Assembly: GCF_049739465.1 (NCBI RefSeq)
Contig: NZ_JBMHHY010000007.1
Coordinates: forward strand, 1-64,000
Direction: 5' to 3'
Source: Embleya sp049739465
Lineage (GTDB): Bacteria > Actinomycetota > Actinomycetes > Streptomycetales > Streptomycetaceae
DNA: 64,000 nt
Part shown: piece after piece, positions 26,270 to 36,190 of the stretch
Numbering within the stretch: position 1 is the stretch's first letter
Layout: each line of letters starts with the position of its first letter
Notes under the pieces: model-generated
Database searches by the model: none
What the model was told of the DNA's origin: nothing
What the model saw: the letters and a program-made list of their open reading frames with translations, nothing else
Program-made: the position numbers and the translations under genes

Positions 26270-26452
26270 GTGAAGTCACCCCGAATCGCCATTTCCCTGG
26301 CCCTGGCCGCCGCTCCCCTGCTCGTACTGGTCGGCGCGGCATCGGCGGGCGCGACCGAGGTGTACCCGGCCACGGAGTACGAACTATCCGGGGCGATCAC
26401 GGCGCCGCCGGCACCACCGACGGCGGCGCACTCTTCGCCGATACCCGGCTGA
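26270..26452 (+). CDS. Short secreted peptide of unknown function
   Basis: 60 residues. GTG at 26270 follows GGAAAGGAA. A clear signal peptide (KSPRIAISLALAAAPLLVLV, then GAASAGA) would leave a mature chain of only about 32 residues, rich in Ala, Pro and Thr. It could be a real small exported peptide or the stump of a longer exported protein: the downstream DNA to 26580 contains no further recognisable gene. The 242 bp before it hold only a GACCGG-type triplet repeat near 26027. Confidence 0.45.
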   Translation: MKSPRIAISLALAAAPLLVLVGAASAGATEVYPATEYELSGAITAPPAPPTAAHSSPIPG

Positions 26453-26592
26453 GCGCGCACCGGTCGCCCGCCACCCGCCGGACGAGACCTGGCAACAGGT
26501 CGACCGGTGCAGTCGTCGACCCACCCGCGCGGCGCGCATCACCTCGGGACGGTGCCGCGATCGTCGCCCGGGCCACGGCTTAGGGTGACCCG

Positions 26593-27183
26593 ATGGATGT
26601 CGAAATGCGGCCCGAACAGCCCTGGTTGATCGCCGGACTGGGCAATCCCACCCGGTGGTTTGCCGGCACGCGACACAACGCCGGGTTCCTGGTCGCGGAT
26701 CGCCTGGCCGAACGGCACGGCGCGCGGTTCGGAGTGCGGAGCGGCCACGGCCCCGTCGCCGAGGTCGAGATCGCGGGGCGGCGCGTGGTGGTGGTCAAGC
26801 CGTGGTGGACGGTCAACCGCGCCGGCCGACCGATCGCGGCGACGATGCGGCGCCATGGCGTCCCGCGCGAACGGCTTGTCGTGGTCCAAGACGACCTGGA
26901 CTTCCCCTACGGCGTGATCCGCCTCAAACGCGGCGGCGGGGCCGGTGGACACAACGGCCCGCGCAACGTCACCCAAGTGCTCGGCACTCCCGACTACATC
27001 CGGCTCCGCTTCGGCGTCGGCCGTCCGCCGAAGGGCGTGAAGGTCGACACGTTCGTGGTGCAGAAGTTCACCGAGGCCGAACGCAAGACGCTGCCCACGC
27101 ACCTCAACCGTTGCGCGGACACGATCGAGGCCCTGATCACCGCGGGCCTGGACAAGGCGCAGAACGGCCTGCACATCGGGTGA
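26593..27183 (+). CDS. pth: Peptidyl-tRNA hydrolase, divergent copy
   Basis: 196 residues. It frees tRNA from stalled peptidyl-tRNA. Catalytic features are conserved: GLGNP, the RHNAGF histidine, DDLDFPYG with the key Asp, and GGHNGPRN. The usual KPxTFMN-SG segment reads VKPWWTVNRAG, so its Asn is kept while the neighbouring Met is not. A genome of this type normally has a housekeeping pth next to ribosomal or 50S genes. This one sits alone beside a PKS, so it is likely a second, accessory copy. Confidence 0.9.
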   Translation: MDVEMRPEQPWLIAGLGNPTRWFAGTRHNAGFLVADRLAERHGARFGVRSGHGPVAEVEIAGRRVVVVKPWWTVNRAGRPIAATMRRHGVPRERLVVVQDDLDFPYGVIRLKRGGGAGGHNGPRNVTQVLGTPDYIRLRFGVGRPPKGVKVDTFVVQKFTEAERKTLPTHLNRCADTIEALITAGLDKAQNGLHIG

Positions 27184-27206
27184 TTCGAGTGATTCGAGTG
27201 ATTCGG
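27180..27206 (+). repeat. 9-bp minisatellite at the pth stop codon
   Basis: GTGATTCGA x2 and GTGATTCGG, continuing into GTGATGATG. The first unit contains the TGA stop of pth. The following 200 bp to the PKS stop hold no gene. Confidence 0.85.
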
Positions 27207-27411
27207 GTGATGATGCCGAAGGTCGCGCCGGCGCCGAGCCGGATGTGGGCCGTGCTCGTCGCGGTCGCCGGGTACCTACCGGTAGCACCGACCGGGCGCG
27301 ACTGCTCGAGCCGTTGCCGGCGCGCCGGCAGGCCGCCGGCGAACCCGGGATCCGCGTCGGCCACCGCACCACCTGTGGCGACGAGATCCCGGGCCCGCAC
27401 CGGGGCAGTCC

Positions 27412-30400
27412 TCAGGTCCGGCCGGCCAGCCACCGGTGGATGGCGAGTGCGGTGGTCCGGGCGTGTTCCTCCAGCATGGTGAAGTGGTCACCGGGTGCGG
27501 TGAGTTCGGCGTGCGGCAGGCTCCAGTCCGGGGCGGGTTCGGTGTCGGGCAGTGGAAGTCGGGCTCGTACGTACAGGGTGGGGCAGGCGAGCGGCGTCGG
27601 TTTCCAGTCGTTGAAGAGCTCGAAGTATCGGGCCATGGCGGTGAGTCGAGCAGGATCGGCGGAGGCGAATTCCGCCGCCCGGCGCAGCATGGCCGAGGTC
27701 ATCGCGGAGAGGGCCCGACCGCGGTCGCCGTGCACGGCGGGATAGGTGTCCACCAGGACGACGGCCATCGGGGCGGCACCCTCGGACTCCAGACGCTCCG
27801 CTACGGCATGGGCCACCCAGCCACCGGCCGACCACCCCAGGAGTACCGGGGGGCCTTCGGCCGCAGCCGCGCGGACGGCGCCGGCTTGGGCGGTGACGAG
27901 GGCGTCCAGTGTGGCGGGCAGCCCCTCCCGGGGGTCGAATCCCGGGTGGCGCAGCGCGGAAAGTGGTCGCAGCCCGCGCAGCGCGACACCGAGGCGCGCG
28001 TACTCGTGCGGTCCGGACAACGCGCTGAGCGCCGGGGAACAGACCAGCGGGGCCTGCCCGCCACCCGCCGCGAGGATGACGGGTTCGTGCATAGCGCCGG
28101 GCGCCTCTGCGCTGTCGAAGTCCGGGCGCAGGCGCGCGGCCATGGTCAGGAGCGCCATACCGTCCCAGTTCTGTCCCCGGGCGCATGCGGTACGAAAGAG
28201 CGTGCCCAGGGAGTCCGAAGCTCCCCCGGCGGGCGGTGTGTCGGGGTCCTCCGCCTGGGCGTCGGCCTGCGGACCGCCTCCCGCGCCGTCGTGCGCCGGT
28301 CGCTCCGGGGAACTGGCAGGGTCAGCGGGGTCGGCGGGGTCGGCGGGGTCGGCGGGGTCGGCGGGGCCGGCGGGGCCGGCGGCCTCGGGCCCGGCCGGGT
28401 GGTCGGGTTCGGCGCCGGCAGGTGGTGCCTCGGCGGCGTACCGCCGGGTCAGCTCGGCGGCGAGCGCGCGGGGCGTCGGAAAGTCGAACAGCAGCGTGGA
28501 CGGCAGGGCCAGCCCCGTCCACGCCGCGAGTTCGTTGCGCAGCTCGACCGCCGCCAGGGAATCCAGTCCCAGGTCCGCCAGCCGGGTGTCCGCGTCGACC
28601 TCGCCTGCCTGGTCGCGATGGCCCAGCACGCGGGCGGCCAGGGTCCGGACCCGGGTAAGCAGCACCTCGCCCCGTTCGCCGGGGAGAACGGCCGCCCACG
28701 CCCGGGCGAGTCGGTCCACGCCCCGGTGGCCCGGCTCCGCGGTGGCGATACGCAGCCGGTCGGCCGCCGGGTCGCCGCCGCGCACAGTGGTCGGGGCGGG
28801 GCGGGCCGCCACGACGACGGGTTCGTCACCGGCCACGGCGGCGTCGAAGAGGGCCAGGCCCTCCTCCGGCCCGAGCGGGACGAACCCGGAGCGGGCCATC
28901 CGCTGCCGATCCGCGTCGCCGAGGTGCGCCATCATGCCGTCGTGCTGCCGCCAGGGGCCCCAGGCGATCGACGTACCGGGCAGTCCGAGCCGTTCGCGGT
29001 GTCGGGCCAGGGCGTCCAGCGCGCAGTTGGCCGCGGCGTAGTTGGCCTGGCCGGCGGAGCCGAAGGTGCCCGCGATCGAGGAGAACAGGGCGAACACGGC
29101 CAGGTCGTGTCCTCGGGTCAGTTCGTGCAGCGCCAGCGCGGCATCCGCCTTGGGGTGCAACACCCGCCGCAGCCGGTCGGTGGTGAGCGCCGTGACGACG
29201 CCGTCGTCCAGCACCCCCGCGGTGTGCACGACGCCGGTCAACGGGTGGGCCGCCGGTACCGCGTCGAGCAGGCCGGCCAGCGCCGTCCGGTCCCCCACGT
29301 CACAGGCGTGAACGGCCACCCGGGCGCCCGCCTCGCGCAGTTCCGCGACGAGTTCCCCGACCCCCGGCGCGTTCGGCCCGCGGCGGCCGGCGAGCAGCAG
29401 ATGCCGGACGCCGTGGGCGGTGACCAGGTGCCGCGCCACCAACATGCCCAGCGAACCGGTGCCGCCGGTGACCAGGACGGTGCCCTCCGGGTCGAGTGAC
29501 ACTCGCTTGCGCGGCTTCGGCGCCACCTCGGCCGATGGCACCAGCCTCGGTGTCGCCTCGGCCAGTGGCACCAGCTTCGGCACGTACGCCGTGCCTCGGC
29601 GTACGGCAGCCTCCGGCACCGAGCCGGCCAGGAGGGCGGGCAGGGCACTGTGCGAGTCGGGGTGTTCGTCCACGTCGATCAGGGCGAAGCGGCCCGGGTG
29701 TTCACGCAGCGCCGAGCGGACCAGTCCGCACACCGGCGCGTGCGACGGTACGGACGGCGTTGCGCAGGATCCGCCGTCATCGCCGAGACCGGCGCCGTCC
29801 GCACGAAGACCCTCGTGGGCCGAAGCCACAGCAACGGCGTCGGACGTCACGAGGACGAGACGGGAGTGGGCCAGGTGCGGTTGGGCGAGCCACTCCTGCA
29901 CCAGGCCCAGCGCCCAGTCCGCGACCCGCAACATCGCGGCGGCTTGGTCCCGCGCATCGCCGCCCGGGTCGGCCGGCGGGCACGGTGCCACGACGACAGC
30001 CGACGACGCGTCGCACGCCGCCGGGCCGGGGTACACCGGGACGCCGGAACCCGGCGGCGCGAGCGCGTCCACCAGCGCAGTGCCCGCCGTGCCCAGCACC
30101 CCCCAGCGGGGCATCGCCACGGGTGCGGGCGGCTCGGTCCACGGCACCCAGTCGGTCCGGTACAGCGCACCGGTGACCGAGGCCGGCGCCGCCGATCCGG
30201 TCCGCGGCAGGGGTCGGAGGGTCAACGAACGGATCGTCGCCACCGGTGAGCCCGCCTCGTCGGTCAGCTCCACGGCAGCCCGCCCGTCGGGTCCGGGAGT
30301 CGTCCGTACCCGCAAGCGCTGTCGCTGTACGTGGGTGGTGTACACGCGCACTCCGCCGAAGGCGAACGGCAGGGACAAGCCGCCGGCCGCCGGATCGGCT

Positions 30401-33400
30401 GTCCCGGAACCGTTCTCCCTCGTGACCAGACTGTCCAGGGCCAGGGCGTGCAGTGCCGCGTCGAGCAGTGCGGGATGCAGGACGAACTTCGGGTCGTCCG
30501 CCTCCGGGCGCGGGGCGCGGGCCGCTTCGGGCAGTACGACATCGGCGTACAGTTCGTCCCCGTGCCGCCAGGCGGCGCGCATGCCCTGGAAGGCGGGGCC
30601 GTAATGCAGCCCGTCGGCGGCCAACCGCTCGTACGGTGCGATCCCCGAGCCGTCGCCATGCAGCGGCATCGCCGCCTCGGGCGGCCAGGACGCGTGCGGT
30701 CGCGGCGCGCCGCCGGTCCCGGCGGCGCCCGCTTCGCGGTCCGCGGCCGGCTGCGCGGGCGAGAGTGTGCCGGTGGCGTTGCGGAGCCAGGGCCGATCCC
30801 CCGCCGAAGGGTGCGGCCGGGAGTGGAAGAGCACCGTCCGCCGTCCCGCGTCGTCCGCCTCCGCCACCTTCACCTGCAGGGCGACGGCACCGTCCGAGGA
30901 CGGCGGCAGCGGCAGCGGCGCGGTCAGCACGAGTTCGTCCAAGGTGTCCGCGCCCACCAACCCACCGGCGTACAGGGCCATTTCCACGAAGGCGGTGGCC
31001 GGCAGCAGGATCTCCCCGGCCACCACATGGTCGGCAAGCCACGGCTGGTCGCGCACCGAGAGCACCCCGCTCAGCAACAACCCGTGGTCGTCGGCCGTGC
31101 GGATGCCCGACCGCAGGAACGGATGGCCGGCCTGGGCCGTCGCGGACGCGGGCAACAGCCCCGGGTCGGGCTCCAGCCAGTACCGGCGGCGTTGGAAGGC
31201 ATACGTGGGCAGGGCGACGCGGCGCCCGCCGCGCCCGGCGAAGGCGGCCCGCCAGTCGACGGGCACGCCATGGGCGTGCAGCGCGCCCAGTGTGTCGAGC
31301 AGGGCATCCGCTTCCGGCCGCGTCCGGCGCAGCGTCGGCAGGACCAGCGGTCCCGGACCCTGCCCGCCGCCGTCCGCTTCGCCGGAGTCGGGGTCCGCCG
31401 GGGCCGGTCCGGACCCGGCGAGGCAGTCTCGTACCAGGCCGGTGAGCACCCCGTCCGGCCCCAGTTCGACGTAGTGCGCCGCGCCTCGCTCGGCCAGGTG
31501 CGCCACCGAATCGGCGAAGCGCACCGGACGGCGGACCTGGTCCACCCAGAAGCGCGGTGTGCACAACTCCTCGTCGGTGGCCGCCCGGCCCGGCAAGGCG
31601 GCGATCAGGGGCAGCCGCGGCGCGGCGAAGGACAACCGCCGGACCACGTCCGCGAATTCGGCCAACATGGGCTCCATCCGCGCGGAGTGGAAGGCGTGGC
31701 CGACCCGCAGCGGCGTCACCGCACGGCCCTGCTCGCGGAAGTACGCGGCGACTTCCCGCACCGCGGCCTCGTCGCCGGAGACGACCACCGAGGCGGGCCC
31801 GTTGATCGCGGCGATCTCCACCGCTCCCCCGGTCTCGGCGAGGCGGGCGGCCATCTCGTCCGCGCCGGCGGCCACCGCGGCCATCGCGCCGCCCGCAGGC
31901 AGCGCGTCCATCAGCCGGCCCCGGGCCGCCACCAGCGTGCATGCGTCCGCGAGGGACAACACCCCGGCGACGTGTGCCGCCGTCACCTCGCCCACCGAGT
32001 GCCCGGCCACCAGGTCGGGATGTACGCCCCAGGCCTCGAACTGCCGGAACAGGGCCGTCTCCAGGGCGAACAGCGCGGGCTGCGCGAACCGGGTCGTCTG
32101 CAACAGCGCACCGGTATCAGGCCCGGCGAACATCACGTCCCGCAGCGGCACCGGCAGCAGCGGGTCGAACAGGGCACAACACTCGTCCAACGAACCGGCG
32201 AAGGCCGGATGCAGGTCGCGCGACTCGTACAGTTCACGGCCCATGCCGACGCGCTGGCTGCCCTGCCCGGTGAACAACAGGGCCCGCGGGCCGGGCCGGC
32301 GGGACGTGCCGGTGTGCACTCCGGGCCGGCCGCCGCCCGCCGCCACGGCCCGCAGGGAGCCGAGCAGTTCGGCACGGTCGCGGGCCACCACCACGGCCCG
32401 GTGCTCGAAGGCGGCACGCGTGGTGGCGAGGGAGTACCCGATGTCCACCGGGACCGCGTCGGGGGCGGCGGCCACCTGGTCGTGGAGCCGTCGGGCCTGG
32501 GCCCGCAGCCCCGGCCCGCTCCGGGCCGACATCGGAAACGACACCGGAAAGGACACCGTGGCCGGCGCGGGTCGTACCGCGCCGCCCGGCACTGCCCCGG
32601 GCCGGACGCGGTCGTTTGCGGTCGCGCCGTCCGCCCCGGCACCCGGCGGGGCGAGCGCACCATCCACCGGAGCCTCTTCGAGCACCACGTGGGCGTTGGT
32701 ACCGCTGATGCCGAACGAGGACACCCCCACCCGGCGCGGACGGTCCGCCGCAGGCCACTGCACCGCCCGGGTCAGCAGTGCGATCCGCCCCGCCGACCAG
32801 TCGACCCGCGGGGTCGGCTCGTCGGCGTGCAGCGTACGGGGCAACACGCCGTGCCGCATCGCCTGCACCATCTTGATCACGCCGGCCACTCCGGCGGCGG
32901 CCTGGGTGTGACCGATGTTCGACTTCACCGAGCCCAGCCACAGCGGACGCGGTCGCGCCTGCCGCCCATATGTCGCGAGGAAGGCTTCCGCCTCGATGAC
33001 GTCCCCCAGCCGGGTGCCGGTGCCGTGCGCCTCCACCGCGTCGATGTCCCCGGGATCGAGCCCCGCGTCCCCGAGTGCCGCGCGGATCACCCGCTGCTGC
33101 GCCGGTCCGTGCGGCGCGGTCAGCCCGTTGCTGGCCCCGTCCTGGTTCACCGCCGAGCCGCGTACCGCGGCCAGTACCGGAAGTCCGGCGCGGCGCGCCT
33201 GGGACAGTCGGCTCAGCAACAACATTCCGGCGCCCTCGGCCCATCCCGTGCCGTCGGCGGACGCGCCGAACGCCTTGCAGCGGCCGTCCGGGGCCAGCGC
33301 CCGCCGGCGACTGAACTCCACGAACGACGAGGGTCCCGACATCACCGTGGCACCGCCCGCCAACGCGAAGGCACACTCGCCCCGGCGCAGCGCCTGGGCC

Positions 33401-35943
33401 GCCAGATGCAGGGCCACCAGGGACGAGGAACACGCCGTGTCCACGGTCAGGGCCGGGCCTTCGAGGCCGAGGGTGTAGGCGATCCGCCCCGAGGCGACAC
33501 TTCCGGCGTTGCCGAGGCCGAGGTATCCCTCGACCTGCTCGGGCGTCCTGGTCAGTCGGCGGGCGTAGTCGCTGTACATCAGCCCGACGTACACCCCGGT
33601 CGCCGAGCCGCGCAGGGTGTCGGGGACGAGACCGGCGTACTCGAGGGCCTCCCACGCCACTTCGAGCAGCAGTCGGTGCTGCGGGTCCATGGCCAACGCC
33701 TCGCGGCGGGAGATGCCGAAGAAGCCGGGGTCGAAGCGGTCCGCGCCGACGAGGAACCCGCCTTCGCGCACGTACGTGTGTCCGGCCCGCCCGGGGTCCG
33801 GGTCGTACAGCGCCCCGGTGTCCCAGCCCCGGTCGGTGGGGAAGGGACCGATCGCGTCCCTCCCGTCGGCCACCAGCCGCCACAGTTCCTCGGGCGAGGT
33901 CACGGCTCCGGGATAGCGGCAGGCCATCCCCACGATCACCACGGGGTCGTCGTCGGACCGGGCCGCACTCGGGTGCACGGGCGCGACACCGGCCGGCGCG
34001 GCGCCGTTCTGCGCCCCGAGGTGGGCGGCGAGCGCGGCGGCCGTGGGGAAGTCGAAGGCGACGGCCTCGGAGAGCGGCAGGCCGGTCGCCGCCGACAACC
34101 GCTCCCGCAGCACCGTCGCGGTCAGGGAGTCCATGCCCAGGTCCCGAAGTGCCGTGTCCGGCTCCACCGTTCGAGCCGTACCGCCGAGCACGGCCGCCAC
34201 CTCGCCGCGCACCAGGGCCAGCAGGTCCTGCGCCGGCTCCCCGGCGGCCGGTGCGCCCAGCGTCCGCGCCGGCCGGCCGGCGAGGTCTCGGCGCAGGGTC
34301 TTCCCGGAGGCGGTACGGGGAATGTCGGCCACCTCGAACAGCTCGACGGGTACTTTGACACCGGACAGTTCCGCGCGGCACGCGGCGAGGATGCGCCCTC
34401 TGTCGAGCGGGCCGCGGCCGGGTTCGGCCACCAGATAGGCCACCGGCACCTCGCCGAAGACGGCGTGCGGGCGTCCGGCCACGGCGGCGTCCGCCACCCC
34501 CGGCAACCGCCGCAACACCGCTTCCACTTCCGCGGGATGGATGTTCACCCCGCCCCGAACGATCAGGTCACTCGCCCGGCCGGTGATGGCGAGTCCACCG
34601 GAGGCGTCGATCCTGGCCAGGTCACCCGTGCGGAACCAGCCGTCGCGCAGGACCTCCGCGGTGGCTTTCGGCCGGCCGTGGTAGCCGGCCATGACCCCGG
34701 GCCCGTTGACCCACAACTCGCCCTCGCCGGTGTCCCGGCCGTCTGGGCCTCCGCCGATCCGGACCCGGACATCGGGCAGCACCCGGCCGCCCGCCCCGGC
34801 CGCCGCCGCCTCGCCCGGCGCGGGCATGGTGATCGGGCCCGCCTCCGTGCTGCCGTAGTGCTCCAGATACGGGACCCGGCAGATCGCCTCGAAGGACTCG
34901 CGGAAGCCGGGCCCCGCCGCAGCGCCACCACTGACGCAACCCCGCAGCGCGGGCGCACCGAGACCGCCGCCGGCCGGGCCGCCCGCCTCGCCCCGGACCG
35001 CGTCAAGGAGAGCCGAATACGTGGTCGGAACCCCGCCGAGCAAGGTGAACGCGGCGTCCCCACGCCGCAGTTCGCCGAGCACCCCGGCCACCGAGAAGCG
35101 GGGCAGCAGCTCCGCGCTCGCCCCCACCGCGGTCACCCCGAGGAAGCACACCACCTGGCTCATCGCGTGATGGAGAGGTAACGGCCAGAGCACGCGGTCG
35201 TGTTCGGACAGGCCCAGGATGCCGACCAGGCCCGTCGCGATCGGCGCGAGGCGGTTGCGCTGGGTGGACAGGACGCCCTTGGGCGTGCCGGAGGAGCCCG
35301 AGGTGTAGAGCAGCCAGGCCACTTCGTCCAGTGCGAGGTCGTCCCGGGCCGGCGTCCGCGGCTCCGTGCCCGCCAATTCCTCGTATCGCAAAACGCCGCC
35401 CGCGAGCGCGGCGGGCCGGCCCCCGGCTCCGCCGGCCTCGTCCGCGGGTCCCTCGACGTCCGCGTACGAAGGCGAGTTCCCGTCTGCGTACGAAGGCGAG
35501 TTCCCGTCCGCGTCCTCGGCACCATCCTCGGCGCCGCCTTCGGCCACCACCACGGTCAGCCCGGGTCGCGACGCCGGCGTTCGCCGCCGGGTCAGGCAGG
35601 CGACATCGGTGATGAGCACCCGGGCCCCGCTGTCGTCCAACAAACGGGTCAGCTCCTGCTCGGAGTTCCCGGGGTCCAGAGGTACACCCACGCCGCTCGC
35701 CCGGGTGATCGCGAGCAGGCTCTCGACCGCCTCGACCCGGTTGCCGAGCAGCACGGCCACCCGGTCACCACGCGCCACGCCCAGTCCGGCCAGATGACCG
35801 GCCAGCCGTGCGGTCCTTAGTGCCAACTCCCGGTAGGTCACCCGGGTGCGCCGGTCCTGGAAACAGACCTTGTCCCCCAGGCGCCGGGCGTGCCGCCCGA
35901 GCAGTTCCGGCAGTGGTGTGACGATGTCGGCGTGCGTACCCAC
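27412..35943 (-). CDS. Type I polyketide synthase with starter ligase: CoL-ACP-KS-AT-DH-KR-ACP-TE
   Basis: 2843 residues. Order: AMP ligase (1-560; YTSGSSGTPKG, TASGKTLRRD); ACP (Ser in GMDSL, about 604); KS (665-1088; C838 in TACSSS, EAHGTGT, GHTQAAAG); AT (1218-1520; S1316 in GHSVGE, HAFH near 1416, so malonyl-specific); DH (from 1605; HVVAGEILLP); KR (about 2150-2380; GGTGSLG, LDD so B-type, Tyr in QANYAAAN); ACP (GLDSL, 2461); TE (GWSAGG, about 2704). There is no ER. It should activate a free acid, extend it with malonate at least once, reduce and dehydrate, then release. GTG at 35943 follows AAGGAGGT; the frame extends 89 codons upstream through the Rrf2 operator, which is rejected. Confidence 0.93.
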   Translation of the reverse strand: MGTHADIVTPLPELLGRHARRLGDKVCFQDRRTRVTYRELALRTARLAGHLAGLGVARGDRVAVLLGNRVEAVESLLAITRASGVGVPLDPGNSEQELTRLLDDSGARVLITDVACLTRRRTPASRPGLTVVVAEGGAEDGAEDADGNSPSYADGNSPSYADVEGPADEAGGAGGRPAALAGGVLRYEELAGTEPRTPARDDLALDEVAWLLYTSGSSGTPKGVLSTQRNRLAPIATGLVGILGLSEHDRVLWPLPLHHAMSQVVCFLGVTAVGASAELLPRFSVAGVLGELRRGDAAFTLLGGVPTTYSALLDAVRGEAGGPAGGGLGAPALRGCVSGGAAAGPGFRESFEAICRVPYLEHYGSTEAGPITMPAPGEAAAAGAGGRVLPDVRVRIGGGPDGRDTGEGELWVNGPGVMAGYHGRPKATAEVLRDGWFRTGDLARIDASGGLAITGRASDLIVRGGVNIHPAEVEAVLRRLPGVADAAVAGRPHAVFGEVPVAYLVAEPGRGPLDRGRILAACRAELSGVKVPVELFEVADIPRTASGKTLRRDLAGRPARTLGAPAAGEPAQDLLALVRGEVAAVLGGTARTVEPDTALRDLGMDSLTATVLRERLSAATGLPLSEAVAFDFPTAAALAAHLGAQNGAAPAGVAPVHPSAARSDDDPVVIVGMACRYPGAVTSPEELWRLVADGRDAIGPFPTDRGWDTGALYDPDPGRAGHTYVREGGFLVGADRFDPGFFGISRREALAMDPQHRLLLEVAWEALEYAGLVPDTLRGSATGVYVGLMYSDYARRLTRTPEQVEGYLGLGNAGSVASGRIAYTLGLEGPALTVDTACSSSLVALHLAAQALRRGECAFALAGGATVMSGPSSFVEFSRRRALAPDGRCKAFGASADGTGWAEGAGMLLLSRLSQARRAGLPVLAAVRGSAVNQDGASNGLTAPHGPAQQRVIRAALGDAGLDPGDIDAVEAHGTGTRLGDVIEAEAFLATYGRQARPRPLWLGSVKSNIGHTQAAAGVAGVIKMVQAMRHGVLPRTLHADEPTPRVDWSAGRIALLTRAVQWPAADRPRRVGVSSFGISGTNAHVVLEEAPVDGALAPPGAGADGATANDRVRPGAVPGGAVRPAPATVSFPVSFPMSARSGPGLRAQARRLHDQVAAAPDAVPVDIGYSLATTRAAFEHRAVVVARDRAELLGSLRAVAAGGGRPGVHTGTSRRPGPRALLFTGQGSQRVGMGRELYESRDLHPAFAGSLDECCALFDPLLPVPLRDVMFAGPDTGALLQTTRFAQPALFALETALFRQFEAWGVHPDLVAGHSVGEVTAAHVAGVLSLADACTLVAARGRLMDALPAGGAMAAVAAGADEMAARLAETGGAVEIAAINGPASVVVSGDEAAVREVAAYFREQGRAVTPLRVGHAFHSARMEPMLAEFADVVRRLSFAAPRLPLIAALPGRAATDEELCTPRFWVDQVRRPVRFADSVAHLAERGAAHYVELGPDGVLTGLVRDCLAGSGPAPADPDSGEADGGGQGPGPLVLPTLRRTRPEADALLDTLGALHAHGVPVDWRAAFAGRGGRRVALPTYAFQRRRYWLEPDPGLLPASATAQAGHPFLRSGIRTADDHGLLLSGVLSVRDQPWLADHVVAGEILLPATAFVEMALYAGGLVGADTLDELVLTAPLPLPPSSDGAVALQVKVAEADDAGRRTVLFHSRPHPSAGDRPWLRNATGTLSPAQPAADREAGAAGTGGAPRPHASWPPEAAMPLHGDGSGIAPYERLAADGLHYGPAFQGMRAAWRHGDELYADVVLPEAARAPRPEADDPKFVLHPALLDAALHALALDSLVTRENGSGTADPAAGGLSLPFAFGGVRVYTTHVQRQRLRVRTTPGPDGRAAVELTDEAGSPVATIRSLTLRPLPRTGSAAPASVTGALYRTDWVPWTEPPAPVAMPRWGVLGTAGTALVDALAPPGSGVPVYPGPAACDASSAVVVAPCPPADPGGDARDQAAAMLRVADWALGLVQEWLAQPHLAHSRLVLVTSDAVAVASAHEGLRADGAGLGDDGGSCATPSVPSHAPVCGLVRSALREHPGRFALIDVDEHPDSHSALPALLAGSVPEAAVRRGTAYVPKLVPLAEATPRLVPSAEVAPKPRKRVSLDPEGTVLVTGGTGSLGMLVARHLVTAHGVRHLLLAGRRGPNAPGVGELVAELREAGARVAVHACDVGDRTALAGLLDAVPAAHPLTGVVHTAGVLDDGVVTALTTDRLRRVLHPKADAALALHELTRGHDLAVFALFSSIAGTFGSAGQANYAAANCALDALARHRERLGLPGTSIAWGPWRQHDGMMAHLGDADRQRMARSGFVPLGPEEGLALFDAAVAGDEPVVVAARPAPTTVRGGDPAADRLRIATAEPGHRGVDRLARAWAAVLPGERGEVLLTRVRTLAARVLGHRDQAGEVDADTRLADLGLDSLAAVELRNELAAWTGLALPSTLLFDFPTPRALAAELTRRYAAEAPPAGAEPDHPAGPEAAGPAGPADPADPADPADPADPASSPERPAHDGAGGGPQADAQAEDPDTPPAGGASDSLGTLFRTACARGQNWDGMALLTMAARLRPDFDSAEAPGAMHEPVILAAGGGQAPLVCSPALSALSGPHEYARLGVALRGLRPLSALRHPGFDPREGLPATLDALVTAQAGAVRAAAAEGPPVLLGWSAGGWVAHAVAERLESEGAAPMAVVLVDTYPAVHGDRGRALSAMTSAMLRRAAEFASADPARLTAMARYFELFNDWKPTPLACPTLYVRARLPLPDTEPAPDWSLPHAELTAPGDHFTMLEEHARTTALAIHRWLAGRT
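28320..28380 (-). repeat. 9-bp repeat in the ACP-TE linker of the PKS
   Basis: About six in-frame copies of GTCGGCGGG/GCCGGCGGG (plus-strand orientation), encoding Ala-Asp-Pro/Ala-Gly-Pro triplets. The result is a flexible linker between the last ACP and the thioesterase. Confidence 0.9.
35462..35509 (-). repeat. 24-bp tandem duplication inside the PKS starter ligase
   Basis: Two copies (one mismatch at the end) encode NSPSYADG-like eight-residue units at about residues 145-160 of the synthase. The region is a surface insertion between adenylation motifs, next to a stretch of low-complexity Gly/Ala. Confidence 0.85.
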
Positions 35944-36147
35944 CGCATGACCTCCTTGAGACGACCCGTCGTCGAGGACGACGGCATGGTCCACCGGGTT
36001 CCCTGCCGGCGATGGGTAAACCGGCGTCGACACCCCTTTCGAGCCCCACCGCGACCTCGGAGACCCTTCGCGGGCTCTTGAGGTGGGCGTCGCTCTTCGG
36101 GATTGCCGCCTTGGGAATTGCCGCCTTGGGGATTGCGGGCGACCGTC

Positions 36148-36164
36148 GTAACTATTACCGTTAC
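36148..36164. promoter_or_regulatory. Rrf2 operator candidate 1 (PKS/Rrf2 divergent promoter)
   Basis: GTAAC-TATTACC-GTTAC, a 17-bp palindrome 27 bp before the Rrf2 start and about 205 bp before the PKS start. The same format recurs at 36684-36700. Confidence 0.7.
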
Positions 36165-36190
36165 AACAAGGCGGGAGGTGATGAGAGGTG

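Noticed and set aside
30331..35181. Plus-strand open frame of 1616 codons
   Set aside because: Antisense of the CoL-containing PKS. Long antisense frames are expected at this GC content, and the composition is Arg/Gly-rich without domains.
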